Shown here: piece after piece, positions 1 to 7,291 of the stretch | How the letters are laid out: each line of letters starts with the position of its first letter | How positions within the stretch are numbered: the stretch's first letter is position 1 | From: Streptomyces sp. Ru71 | Lineage (GTDB): Bacteria > Actinomycetota > Actinomycetes > Streptomycetales > Streptomycetaceae | Direction of reading: 5' to 3' | Length of the DNA: 41,087 nt | Assembly: GCF_002920535.1 (NCBI RefSeq) | Contig: NZ_PQSS01000066.1 | Coordinates: 1-41,087 of the forward strand | The notes under the pieces: generated by a model | Seen by the model: the letters and a program-made list of their open reading frames with translations, nothing else | What the model was told of the DNA's origin: nothing | The model's database searches: none | Translations under genes and position numbers: made by a program

Positions 1-381
1 CTCGGGCAGCGGCCGGGTCGCCGGGGCCCGCTTCACGCTGCCGTCGGCGATGGAGAACTCGCTGTGGTGGCAGGGGCAGGTGATGACCCCGTCGCGCACA
101 CCGCTGACCGCGCAGCCCTGGTGGGTGCACTTGGCGGAGAACGCCTTGAACGAGCCCGCCGTCGGCTGGGTGACCACCACCTGATGGTCCTTGAAGATCT
201 TCCCGCCGCCCTCGGGGATGTCCGACGTCTTCGCCAGTACGGTCCCCGACTTCGCCGTGGAACCGCCGCCGTCGCCCGAGCCGCACGCGGTCAGCGCGAC
301 GGCGGCACCGGCGACGCCCATCGCGGCGACGACGGTGCGGCGGGTGGGGCACGAGGCGGCCTCGTACGATTCGCTGGTCAT
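1..381 (-). CDS. Rieske [2Fe-2S] lipoprotein with Tat signal, 3' end cut off by window edge
   Basis: Small exported iron-sulfur protein, probably an electron carrier on the outer face of the membrane. Translated on the minus strand from the ATG at 381, the first 127 residues are present and the C-terminus lies outside the window. The N-terminus has a twin-arginine pair (PTRRTVVAA), a hydrophobic stretch and a lipobox ending LTAC near residue 33, followed by a Gly/Ser linker. The two cluster-binding motifs are seen: CTHQGC and CPCHHS, giving the usual two Cys and two His ligands plus the disulfide cysteines. The Tat route fits a protein whose cluster is inserted in the cytoplasm. It is not the large QcrA subunit, which has three transmembrane helices before the Rieske domain. 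The electron partner is unknown from this window. Confidence 0.93.
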   Translation of the reverse strand, partial: MTSESYEAASCPTRRTVVAAMGVAGAAVALTACGSGDGGGSTAKSGTVLAKTSDIPEGGGKIFKDHQVVVTQPTAGSFKAFSAKCTHQGCAVSGVRDGVITCPCHHSEFSIADGSVKRAPATRPLPE

Positions 382-476
382 GCCGACGTCCCTTCGGTGG
401 AAGCCTGGAGATACGCAGATCAGTACGGCTCCGGGGGACGGGCGGTTCACCTCGCGGCCACAAGTAACCTGGGGCG

Positions 477-1241
477 ATGCTCAAGGAAGTCACCGCGACC
501 CGCTACATCACGCCTCTGCGGGAGGGCGGCTCGCTGCCGGGGCTCGTCGAGGCCGACGACCTCGGGACGTACGTCATGAAGTTCACCGGCGCCGGGCAGG
601 GCCGCAAGACGCTGGTCGCCGAGGTGGTGTGCGGTGAGCTCGCCCGGAGGCTGGGCTTCCGGGTGCCGCGCCTGGTGACCCTCGACCTCGACCCGGTGCT
701 GGGACTCGGCGAGCCGGACGCGGAGGTGCAGGGGCTGCTGCGCTCCAGCGGCGGCACCAACCTCGGCATGGACTTCCTCTCCGGCGCGCTCGGCTTCGAC
801 CCCCTCGCCTTCGCGGTCACGCCCGAGGAGGCGGGCCGGATCATCTGGTTCGACGCGCTGATCAACAACGTCGACCGCTCCTGGCGCAACCCCAACCTGC
901 TGGTGCGGCGGGGCGAGCTGTGGCTCATCGACCACGGCGCCACGATGATCTGGCACCACAACTGGCCTGGCGCCGAGACCTCCGCCGCGCGTCCCTACGA
1001 CGCCGGCGACCACGCCCTGCGCGGCTTCGCCCCCGACCTCGCGGGCGCCGCCGCCGAGCTGGCCCCGCTCGTCACCGAGGACCTCCTCGCCGAGGTCACC
1101 GCCGAGGTGCCCGACGCCTGGCTGACCGGCGAGCCCGGCTTCGAGCGGCCCGACGAGCTGCGGCGGGCCTACGCGCGCCCGCTGCTGGCGCGGGCCGCCG
1201 TCATCCACGAGCGCGTCACGGGGATCGAGGGGGACAAGTGA
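477..1241 (+). CDS. HipA-like kinase-domain protein (HipA_2 type)
   Basis: 254-residue protein with the kinase core of the HipA family but without the N-terminal subdomain of classical HipA. Visible kinase features are a beta-strand Lys (YVMKF, near residue 37), a catalytic-loop segment with Asp and Asn (NNVDRSWRNPN, about residues 128-138) and a metal-binding Asp (LIDHGA, about 148-153). HipA kinases phosphorylate proteins such as glutamyl-tRNA synthetase; the substrate here is unknown. The last codons overlap the GTG start of the DUF3037 gene (GTGA), so the two are translationally coupled. No HTH antitoxin (HipB) is adjacent, so toxin-antitoxin function is not established. A TAACCT hexamer ends 6 nt before the ATG, suggesting a leaderless mRNA. 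The family call is firm and the function is inferred. Confidence 0.85.
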   Translation: MLKEVTATRYITPLREGGSLPGLVEADDLGTYVMKFTGAGQGRKTLVAEVVCGELARRLGFRVPRLVTLDLDPVLGLGEPDAEVQGLLRSSGGTNLGMDFLSGALGFDPLAFAVTPEEAGRIIWFDALINNVDRSWRNPNLLVRRGELWLIDHGATMIWHHNWPGAETSAARPYDAGDHALRGFAPDLAGAAAELAPLVTEDLLAEVTAEVPDAWLTGEPGFERPDELRRAYARPLLARAAVIHERVTGIEGDK

Positions 1242-1687
1242 GCGAGCAGCACATCCACGTGGCCGGCGGACTCGCCGAGCGCCACATCACCCGGGCCGGG
1301 CAGGGCGGCGGCCGGGACGTCTACGAGTACGCCCTGCTGCGGGTGGTGCCACGGGTGGAGCGGGGTGAGTGCATCAACGCGGGCGTGCTGGTCTACTGCC
1401 GCGCGCAGGCCTACGTCGGCGCCCGCACGCACCTCGACGAGGCGCGGCTGCGGGCCCTGGACCCGGAGGCGGACGTGCCCGGCATCCGGGCGGCGCTGCG
1501 GGCCGTGGAGGAGGTCTGCGGCGGCGGCCCCGGCGCGGGCCAGGCGTCCGGCGACGACGCCGGCCGCCGTTTCCGCTGGCTGATCGCTCCCCGCTCGACG
1601 ATCGTCCAGCCGGGCCCGGTCCACACGGGCCTCACGTCGGACCCGTCCACGGAGACGGAACGGCTGCTGAACCTGCTGGTGCGCTGA
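1238..1687 (+). CDS. DUF3037 family protein
   Basis: 149-residue protein of the DUF3037 family, starting at a GTG that overlaps the stop of the HipA-like kinase gene by four bases. The typical opening is present (YEYALLRVVPRVERGECINAGV), followed by a strand-rich middle, and the C-terminal RFRWLIAPRSTIVQPGPVHTG segment is characteristic. No signal peptide or membrane segment is visible, so it is cytoplasmic. No catalytic function is known for the family. Its regular pairing with HipA-like kinases in actinobacteria, which I recall but could not search, suggests a partner, substrate or inhibitor role. The initial 17-20 residues before DVYEYALL look poorly conserved, so a slightly later start is possible, but the coupled GTG is the best supported one. 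Confidence 0.85.
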   Translation: MSEQHIHVAGGLAERHITRAGQGGGRDVYEYALLRVVPRVERGECINAGVLVYCRAQAYVGARTHLDEARLRALDPEADVPGIRAALRAVEEVCGGGPGAGQASGDDAGRRFRWLIAPRSTIVQPGPVHTGLTSDPSTETERLLNLLVR

Positions 1688-1810
1688 CCGCCACGGGTCA
1701 CTGGAGATGACGCCTGCGGCCCTGCTGCGACCACCGGCCGCGGGCGCTGTGCCGCAGACGAACGACTCGCTCCGCTCTGCGGTTCCCCACCCCCCTGACA
1801 GGTAATGGAT

Positions 1811-1827
1811 CACACCGGGCCGGTGTG
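1811..1827. promoter_or_regulatory. Candidate operator: perfect 8-1-8 palindrome before fabG promoter
   Basis: CACACCGG-G-CCGGTGTG is a perfect inverted repeat of 8 bp arms. It ends 3 nt upstream of the -35 hexamer at 1831-1836, a position typical for a repressor or activator site. No regulator gene is adjacent, so the binding protein is unknown. Confidence 0.5.
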
Positions 1828-1830
1828 CCG

Positions 1831-1859
1831 TTGACACCGCGTGCCAACGCTTCTAGCGT
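1831..1859 (+). promoter_or_regulatory. HrdB-type promoter of the fabG-SDR operon
   Basis: TTGACA (1831-1836), a 17-nt spacer and TAGCGT (1854-1859) match the streptomycete vegetative promoter pattern. The predicted start near 1866 leaves a leader of roughly 100 nt before the ATG at 1965. The rest of 1688-1964 contains no gene that I can support. Confidence 0.65.
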
Positions 1860-1964
1860 CACCTTCGCCGAAGGTACTAAGCGGTCGCTCACCCATGGGG
1901 CGTACCGTAGGAGCAACATAGCCGGCAGGCGTTCAGGCTTTCTCAAGGGCGAGGAGAAACAGCA

Positions 1965-2726
1965 ATGTCCACCACTGAGCAGAGGGTCGCCGTAGTCACC
2001 GGCGCCGCGCGCGGCATCGGCGCCGCCACCGCCGTACGACTGGCCGCCGAGGGCCGTGCGGTCGCGGTGATCGACCTCGACGAGGCCGCCTGCAAGGACA
2101 CCGTCGAGAAGATCACCGCGGCGGGCGGCAAGGCGATCGCCATCGGCGCGGACGTCTCGGACGAGGCCCAGGTCGAGGCGGCCGTCGCCCGCGTCGCCGA
2201 GGAGCTCGGAGCGCCGACGATCCTGGTCAACAACGCGGGCGTGCTGCGCGACAACCTGCTGTTCAAGATGAGCGTCGCCGACTGGGACACCGTCATGAAC
2301 GTGCACCTGCGCGGCTCCTTCCTGATGACCCGCGCCTGCCAGAAGCACATGGTCGACGCCGGCTTCGGCCGTATCGTCAACCTGTCCTCGTCCTCCGCCC
2401 TCGGCAACCGCGGCCAGGTCAACTACTCCGCCGCCAAGGCCGGCCTGCAGGGCTTCACCAAGACGCTCGCCAAGGAGCTCGGCAAGTTCGGCATCACCGC
2501 CAACGCCGTCGCCCCCGGCTTCATCGCCACCGAGATGACCAAGGCCACCGCCGACCGCGTCGGCATGGGCTTCGAGGACTTCAAGGCGGCCGCCGCCACC
2601 CAGATCCCGGTGGCCCGTGTCGGTGAGCCCGAGGACATCGCCAACGCCGTCGCCTTCTTCACGGGCGAGGCGGCCGGATTCGTCTCCGGCCAGGTCCTGT
2701 ACGTCGCCGGCGGACCGCTCAACTAA
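1965..2726 (+). CDS. fabG: 3-oxoacyl-ACP reductase-type short-chain dehydrogenase (FabG family)
   Basis: 253-residue classical SDR. The cofactor motif TGAARGIG is near residue 13, NNAG near 91, and the catalytic Ser (NLSSSSALG), Tyr and Lys (YSAAK) are in register. The C-terminus (GFVSGQVLYVAGGPLN) is that of FabG-like enzymes that reduce 3-oxoacyl thioesters or steroids with NAD(P)H. A good Shine-Dalgarno (GAGGAG) precedes the ATG. It is first in a two-gene operon with another SDR 12 nt downstream, behind a strong promoter and palindrome. The essential fabG of type II fatty acid synthesis normally sits with inhA/fabI or the fab cluster, so this copy is probably a paralogue whose acyl substrate cannot be read from the sequence. 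Confidence 0.88.
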   Translation: MSTTEQRVAVVTGAARGIGAATAVRLAAEGRAVAVIDLDEAACKDTVEKITAAGGKAIAIGADVSDEAQVEAAVARVAEELGAPTILVNNAGVLRDNLLFKMSVADWDTVMNVHLRGSFLMTRACQKHMVDAGFGRIVNLSSSSALGNRGQVNYSAAKAGLQGFTKTLAKELGKFGITANAVAPGFIATEMTKATADRVGMGFEDFKAAAATQIPVARVGEPEDIANAVAFFTGEAAGFVSGQVLYVAGGPLN

Positions 2727-2738
2727 GGGACAGCGCAC

Positions 2739-3503
2739 ATGACTTCCGAACTCCCCGAGCTGTCGGGCAAGGTCGCCCTCGTCACCGGCGCCAGCCGCGG
2801 CATCGGCTACGGCGTCGCGGAGGCGCTCGTCGCCCGCGGTGACCGCGTCTGCATCACCGGCCGCAACGAGGACGCCCTGAAGGAGGCCGTCGAGAAGCTC
2901 GGCGCCGACCGGGTCATCGGCGTCGCCGGCAAGGCGCACGACGAGGCCCACCAGGCCGAGGCCGTCGAGCGCACGATGGAGGCCTTCGGCCGCGTCGACC
3001 ACCTGGTCAACAACGCCGGCACCAACCCGGTCTTCGGCCCGATCGCCGACCTCGACCTGAACGTCGCCCGCAAGGTGTTCGAGACCAACGTGATCTCGGC
3101 GCTCGGCTTCGCCCAGCGCACCTGGCACGCCTGGCAGAAGGACAACGGCGGCGCGATCGTCAACATCGCCTCCGTGGCGGGCCTCGCCCCGTCGCCCTTC
3201 ATCGGCGCCTACGGCGTCAGCAAGGCCGCGATGGTCAACCTGACCATCCAGCTCGCGCACGAGTTCGCGCCCAAGGTGCGGGTCAACGCGATCGCCCCGG
3301 CTGTGGTGAAGACCAAGTTCGCCCAGGCGCTCTACGAGGGCCGCGAGGAGGAGGCCGCCGCGGTCTACCCGCTCAAGCGGCTCGGCGTGCCCTCCGACAT
3401 CGGCGGCGCGGCCGCGTTCCTGACCTCGGAGCAGTCCGACTGGATCACCGGCCAGACCCTCGTCGTGGACGGCGGCCTGTTCCTCAACGCCGGCGTCGCC
3501 TGA
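2739..3503 (+). CDS. SDR family oxidoreductase
   Basis: 254-residue short-chain dehydrogenase, the second gene of the fabG operon, starting 12 nt after the fabG stop. It has TGASRGIG near residue 16, NNAGTN, a catalytic Ser in NIASVAG and YGVSK for Tyr/Lys. It ends with the SDR signature (ITGQTLVVDGGLFLNAGVA). It is about as far from the upstream SDR as typical FabG-like family members are from each other, so the pair is not a recent duplication. The co-transcribed pair probably acts on related carbonyl/alcohol substrates, possibly fatty acyl or polyketide intermediates. Substrate and direction are unknown. The operon ends at the hairpin at 3538-3579. Confidence 0.88.
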   Translation: MTSELPELSGKVALVTGASRGIGYGVAEALVARGDRVCITGRNEDALKEAVEKLGADRVIGVAGKAHDEAHQAEAVERTMEAFGRVDHLVNNAGTNPVFGPIADLDLNVARKVFETNVISALGFAQRTWHAWQKDNGGAIVNIASVAGLAPSPFIGAYGVSKAAMVNLTIQLAHEFAPKVRVNAIAPAVVKTKFAQALYEGREEEAAAVYPLKRLGVPSDIGGAAAFLTSEQSDWITGQTLVVDGGLFLNAGVA

Positions 3504-3537
3504 CGCCCGGCGCCGCCACCGGCGCCGTATGACGATT

Positions 3538-3579
3538 CGGGCGCCGTTACCGTCACACTCTTGACGGAAACGGCGCCCG
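3538..3579 (+). terminator. Very strong hairpin after the fabG-SDR operon
   Basis: The arms at 3538-3548 and 3569-3579 are complementary (CGGGCGCCGTT with AACGGCGCCCG). They continue inward, after one A-A mismatch, through CCGTCA (3550-3555) and TGACGG (3562-3567). That gives about 17 bp with a 6-nt loop. No T-run follows, as is usual for streptomycete terminators. Confidence 0.75.
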
Positions 3580-3606
3580 TGTCCGCAAAAGGGCCTGTTC
3601 CGGGCC

Positions 3607-3624
3607 GATGACAACGTAGTCATC
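3607..3624. promoter_or_regulatory. Candidate operator GATGAC-N6-GTCATC
   Basis: A perfect 6-6-6 inverted repeat lies between the terminator of the fabG operon and the promoter of the peptide-binding lipoprotein. The spacing suits a dimeric regulator. The regulator is unknown. Confidence 0.35.
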
Positions 3625-3647
3625 AACAGTCTGTTCACATGGTGACC

Positions 3648-3683
3648 GAACCAGGTTCAACAACCGGCGCACTGCGGTATGGT
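3648..3683 (+). promoter_or_regulatory. Putative promoter with overlapping palindrome for the solute-binding lipoprotein
   Basis: TTCAAC (3656-3661), a 16-nt spacer and TATGGT (3678-3683) form a plausible promoter. The palindrome GAACC-A-GGTTC (3648-3658) overlaps the -35 box and could be a repressor site. The predicted leader to the GTG at 3722 is about 30 nt. Confidence 0.4.
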
Positions 3684-3721
3684 CTGCCGACCCTTGGTAT
3701 GGCAGATCGAGGAGCGTGCGC

Positions 3722-5305
3722 GTGTTCAACCGGAACCGATGCCTGCGGCAAGTGGCGGCGATCGCTTCCATAACGTCCCTGATGACCGGCTGCGGCCTGG
3801 TGTCGGGCGGCGACTCCAAGGACGCGGGACCCATCGTCGTGGGCACCACGAGCGCACCCAGCACGCTCGACCCGGCCGCCTCCTGGGACGGCTCGTGGGA
3901 GCTGTTCAGGAACATCTACCAGACGCTGCTCGCGTACCCGAACGCCGCGACCACGCCCCAGCCGGACGCCGCCAAGGAGTGCTCCTTCACCGACGCCTCC
4001 AACCAGACCTACCGGTGCGTGCTGCGGCCCGGGATGAAGTTCGCCGACGGCGACCCGCTGGACGCCAAGGCGGTGGCCTACTCCATCGAGCGCATCCGCC
4101 GCATCAACGTCCCCGGCGGCCCCGCCGGACTGCTCGGCAGCCTCAAGAGCGTTACGGCCACCAGCGACACGGAGGTGGTCTTCCGGCTCAACAAGCCGGA
4201 CGCCACGTTCCCGTTCGTGCTGGCCACCCCGGCGATGTCCATCGTCGACCCCGACGACTACCCCGCCGACGCGCTGCGCAAGGACGGCAAGGTCTTCGGC
4301 TCCGGCCCCTACGTCCTGAAGTCCTACGACGAGGGCAAGGAGGCGCAGCTGGAGGCCAACGACCACTACGAGGGCTACGCCAAGCGCAAGAACGACGCGG
4401 TGACCATCCGCTACTTCCAGGACTCCTCCGTCATGGTCAAGGCGCTGCGCGACAAGCAGATCGACGTGACCTACCGCGGTCTGGCCGCCGACGACATCGT
4501 GGCCCTGCAGCGCAAGGACGGCACGCAGCGCCTGCAGTTGGTGGAGAGCACCGGCGCGGACATCAGCTACCTGGTGTTCAACCCCAAGGACAAGTGGGCC
4601 GGCAAGGCCGCCGTGCGCCGGGCCGTCGCCCAGGTCGTGGACCGCGGGGCCATCGCCCACAAGATCTACAGGGACACCGTGGACCCGCTGTACTCCATGG
4701 TCCCCAAGGGACTCACCGGTCACACCACGGGCTTCTTCGACGACTTCGGCGAGCCGGACACCGACAAGGCCCGCAAGATCCTGTCCGAGGCGAACATCTC
4801 CACGCCCGTCCCGCTGACCCTGTGGTACGCCACCGACCGCTACGGCTCGGAGACCGCCCTGGAGTTCCAGGAGATCAAGCGGCAGCTCGACGCCTCCGGC
4901 CTGTTCACGATCACCCTGAAGAGCCGGCCCTGGAAGGCCTACGTCGAGGGCTACCAGAAGGGTGAGTACCCGGTCTTCGGGCGTGGCTGGTTCCCCGACT
5001 TCCCGGACCCGGAGAACTTCATCGCCCCGTTCGTCGGCGACCAGAACGCGCTCGGCACGCCCTACCCGCAGCCCGAGATCACCGGCATCCTGCTGCCCCG
5101 CTCGCGCCGCGAGAGCGACCGCGCCAACGTGGTCAAGGACTTCGAGGAAGCCCAGAAGATCATGGTGGAGGACGCCCGGCTGCTGCCGCTGTGGCAGGGC
5201 AAGCAGTACGTGGCCGCCAGCGAGGACATCGCCGGTCCGGAGCGGGCGCTGGACCCCTCGACGATCATGATGATGTGGGAGCTGTCCCGCAAGACCAGCT
5301 GGTAG
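3722..5305 (+). CDS. ABC transporter substrate-binding lipoprotein, family 5 (peptide/opine type)
   Basis: About 527-residue extracytoplasmic binding protein of the OppA/DppA family (SBP_bac_5). The signal peptide ends in SLMTGC, with Cys near residue 24 as the lipid-modified residue. The mature part opens VVGTTSAPSTLDPAASWDGS, typical of the family, and has the downstream features FVPKGL-like VPKGLTGH and a C-terminal LPLWQGKQYV strand. A GTG at 3716 is also in frame, but GGAG at 3711-3714 would be only 1 nt from it. It is 7 nt from the GTG at 3722, so 3722 is preferred. No permease or ATPase gene is nearby, so this is an orphan binding protein. It may serve a transporter encoded elsewhere or act as a sensor. 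The ligand is unknown. Confidence 0.9.
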   Translation: MFNRNRCLRQVAAIASITSLMTGCGLVSGGDSKDAGPIVVGTTSAPSTLDPAASWDGSWELFRNIYQTLLAYPNAATTPQPDAAKECSFTDASNQTYRCVLRPGMKFADGDPLDAKAVAYSIERIRRINVPGGPAGLLGSLKSVTATSDTEVVFRLNKPDATFPFVLATPAMSIVDPDDYPADALRKDGKVFGSGPYVLKSYDEGKEAQLEANDHYEGYAKRKNDAVTIRYFQDSSVMVKALRDKQIDVTYRGLAADDIVALQRKDGTQRLQLVESTGADISYLVFNPKDKWAGKAAVRRAVAQVVDRGAIAHKIYRDTVDPLYSMVPKGLTGHTTGFFDDFGEPDTDKARKILSEANISTPVPLTLWYATDRYGSETALEFQEIKRQLDASGLFTITLKSRPWKAYVEGYQKGEYPVFGRGWFPDFPDPENFIAPFVGDQNALGTPYPQPEITGILLPRSRRESDRANVVKDFEEAQKIMVEDARLLPLWQGKQYVAASEDIAGPERALDPSTIMMMWELSRKTSW

Positions 5306-5386
5306 GGACCGCGCGGGAGGCGTTGTCAGTGGGTGCCGGTAGGTTCTGAAGTCAGGAAGCGACCGCACGATCTCAAGGACGTTGAC

Positions 5387-6070
5387 GTGACCGACATCGC
5401 CATGCTGCCCGAGTCCTGGCGCGGGGTTCTGGGCGAGGAACTGCAGCAGCCCTACTTCAAGGAGCTGATGGAGTTCGTCGAGGAGGAGCGGGCGAACGGT
5501 CCCGTGTACCCGCCGCGCGAGCAGGTCTTCGCCGCGCTGGAGGCCACGCCGTACGACCAGGTGAAGGTCCTGATCCTCGGTCAGGACCCGTACCACGGCG
5601 AGGGACAGGGGCACGGCCTGTGCTTCTCGGTGCGGCCGGGCGTGAGGATCCCGCCGTCCCTGCGCAACATCTACAAGGAGATGAACGCCGAGCTGGGTAC
5701 GCCGATCCCCGACAACGGCTATCTGATGCCGTGGGCCCGGCAGGGCGTGCTGCTGCTCAACGCGGTGCTGACGGTGCGCGGCGGCGAGGCCAACTCGCAC
5801 AAGGGGCGCGGCTGGGAGAAGTTCACCGACGCGGTGATCCGCGCGGTGGCCGGCCGGCCCGACCCGGCGGTGTTCGTGCTGTGGGGCAACTACGCGCAGA
5901 AGAAGCTCCCGCTGATCGACGAGAGCCGGCACGCGGTGGTCAAGGGCGCGCACCCCTCACCGCTGTCGGCGAAGAAGTTCTTCGGCTCCCGCCCGTTCAC
6001 CCAGATCAACGAGGCGGTGGCCCGGCAGGGCCACGACCCGATCGACTGGACGGTGCCGAACCTGGCCTGA
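5387..6070 (+). CDS. ung: Uracil-DNA glycosylase, family 1
   Basis: Removes uracil from DNA in base excision repair. The 227-residue protein has the catalytic water-activating motif GQDPYHG (Asp about residue 67), the substrate-binding NAVLTV segment (about 125-130) and the DNA-intercalating HPSPLS motif (His about 189). These are all the hallmarks of active family 1 enzymes. An upstream in-frame GTG at 5333 exists, but the GTG at 5387 has AAGGA 7 nt before it and gives the family's usual N-terminus (TDIAMLPESWR), so it is chosen. It is followed by a hairpin at 6076-6108. Confidence 0.96.
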   Translation: MTDIAMLPESWRGVLGEELQQPYFKELMEFVEEERANGPVYPPREQVFAALEATPYDQVKVLILGQDPYHGEGQGHGLCFSVRPGVRIPPSLRNIYKEMNAELGTPIPDNGYLMPWARQGVLLLNAVLTVRGGEANSHKGRGWEKFTDAVIRAVAGRPDPAVFVLWGNYAQKKLPLIDESRHAVVKGAHPSPLSAKKFFGSRPFTQINEAVARQGHDPIDWTVPNLA

Positions 6071-6075
6071 GCCGC

Positions 6076-6108
6076 CGCCGGGCCGGTTCCCCGTGGGTCG
6101 GCCCGGTG
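6076..6108 (+). terminator. Hairpin after ung
   Basis: CCGGGCCG (6078-6085) pairs perfectly with CGGCCCGG (6099-6106). The stem can be extended by a G-U and a C-G pair outward and by wobble pairs inward. It lies 7 nt after the ung stop and is a likely terminator. Confidence 0.55.
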
Positions 6109-6182
6109 CCGCCTGAGCGGGATCGCCGGTGCCTGCGGTTAGCGTCGGGGGCAAGAGCGGGACGGCCGACGGAGGGTGCGCG

Positions 6183-6656
6183 GTGGCGGAGCGACAGGAG
6201 CGGACGGCGTCGGACGCCGTGCTGACGCGGATCGGACAGGTGGTGATGCTGCTGCACGGCGGGGACCACGAGGAGGCCCGGCACCGCTTTCTCGCTCTGT
6301 GGGCGGAGATCGGGGAGGACGGCGACCCGCTGCACCGCTGTACCCTCGCCCACTACCTGGCCGACACCCAGGACGATCCGGCCGACGAACTCGCCTGGGA
6401 TCTCCGGGCGTTGACGGCCGCCGAGGAGCTCACCGGCGACCGGCTCGACCGGCACGAGGGGGCGCCCGCCGCCCGGGCGCTGTATCCCTCGCTCCATCTG
6501 AACCTGGCGGCCGACTACGTCCGCCTCGGCCACCCCGACGCCGCCCGCACCCATCTCGCCCGGGCCCGCCGGGCGTCCGGCGCCCTGGCGGACGACGGCT
6601 ACGGCGACGGCGTCCGGGCGGCGATCCGGCGGCTGGAGTCGCGGCTGGGGGAGTGA
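6183..6656 (+). CDS. Hypothetical protein with TPR-like helical repeats
   Basis: 157-residue cytoplasmic protein without signal or membrane segments. It is almost entirely alpha-helical. Segments such as ARHRFLALWAEIGEDGD, TLAHYLADTQDDPADELAWDLRAL, and LNLAADYVRLGHPDAARTHLARARR have the spacing of small and large residues seen in tetratricopeptide repeats. A protein-binding scaffold role is therefore plausible. An in-frame ATG lies upstream at 6129, but GGAGG at 6171-6175 is ideally placed for the GTG at 6183 and the upstream residues are low-complexity, so 6183 is preferred. I recognise it only as a family common in Streptomyces and cannot name a partner. Confidence 0.75.
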   Translation: MAERQERTASDAVLTRIGQVVMLLHGGDHEEARHRFLALWAEIGEDGDPLHRCTLAHYLADTQDDPADELAWDLRALTAAEELTGDRLDRHEGAPAARALYPSLHLNLAADYVRLGHPDAARTHLARARRASGALADDGYGDGVRAAIRRLESRLGE

Positions 6657-6660
6657 GCGG

Positions 6661-6696
6661 TACGGCCCCCGCGGGGTTCCCCGCTCAGCGGCCGTA
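6661..6696. terminator. Bidirectional hairpin between convergent genes
   Basis: TACGGCC (6661-6667) pairs with GGCCGTA (6690-6696), and an inner GCGGG/CCCGC stem lies at 6671-6684. It overlaps the stop codon of the minus-strand lipoprotein gene and follows the plus-strand TPR-like gene by 4 nt, so it could end both transcripts. Confidence 0.5.
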
Positions 6697-7242
6697 CGTC
6701 TGCTTGCAGATCCGCGCCTGGGGGCTGTCCGGGCTCCAGCCGCCGTACTGCTCGCCCAGGCCGCACACGTCGGTGCCGCGGCGGACGGTGTCGCGCACGT
6801 CCGGGATGGGCGCGCGTGGCGTCTGCGTGCGGTGGTGCTCCGGCCGGGCGGCGCGGTGGTGCGGCGTCTCCTCGGTGTGGTGCTGCGGCCCGGGCCGTGT
6901 CCTGTGCCCGGGCGCCGGATGACCGGCTGCCGCCGGGCGGTGGGGCTGCTCGGGCTGCGGGCGCCGGGACGGTCCGACCATCTCCAGGGCCTCTTGGGCG
7001 GGTGCCTGCACGATCCGCTGCTCGGCCTGGCCGTCCGGCCGGGGCACGGAGGGTGACGCGGACCTCACCGGCGGGGCCGGCGGCCCCGACGCGGGCGGAC
7101 GCTGGACCGTCACACAGCCGGAGAGGGCCGAGACAGCCACGGTGACCAGGAGCGTTGCGGTGGTCGTCGTTCGATGCACCCGCGCCACTCTGCTGGTTGC
7201 GCGGCGCGGAAGGTCGGCGGACAAGCGCAGGATGCCCCGCAC
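6685..7242 (-). CDS. Putative Pro-rich lipoprotein
   Basis: Up to 185 residues. After a basic N-terminus there is a hydrophobic stretch (ATLLVTVAVSAL) ending in the lipobox SGC near residue 43. A long Pro/Gln/His-rich low-complexity linker follows to about residue 145, then a short C-terminal part with two Cys (DVCGLGEQYGG... ARICKQTYGR) that may form a disulfide. The GTG at 7242 gives an unusually long n-region. A start at the internal GTG that gives a VHRTTTTATLL N-terminus would fit a normal lipoprotein signal better. It is probably cell-surface anchored. The conserved-looking C-terminal tail with the QYGGWSPDSPQAR segment appears in small Streptomyces secreted proteins of unknown role. 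Confidence 0.65.
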   Translation of the reverse strand: MRGILRLSADLPRRATSRVARVHRTTTTATLLVTVAVSALSGCVTVQRPPASGPPAPPVRSASPSVPRPDGQAEQRIVQAPAQEALEMVGPSRRPQPEQPHRPAAAGHPAPGHRTRPGPQHHTEETPHHRAARPEHHRTQTPRAPIPDVRDTVRRGTDVCGLGEQYGGWSPDSPQARICKQTYGR

Positions 7243-7291
7243 GGGTGATCTCGCACCCCGTACGGGGGTTCCGGGCGCGTCCCTGCTGACG

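Noticed and set aside
1698..3638. 646-aa minus-strand frame over the fabG-SDR operon
   Set aside because: It is a shadow of two SDR genes in the opposite strand, with repetitive low-information composition.
5333..5386. Upstream GTG start for ung
   Set aside because: It adds 18 residues not typical of the family. The GTG at 5387 has a properly spaced AAGGA and gives the usual N-terminus.
3635..5953. 772-aa minus-strand open frame across the binding lipoprotein and ung
   Set aside because: It is antisense to two clear genes, has a Val/Gly/Arg/His composition typical of high-GC shadow frames, and matches no family.
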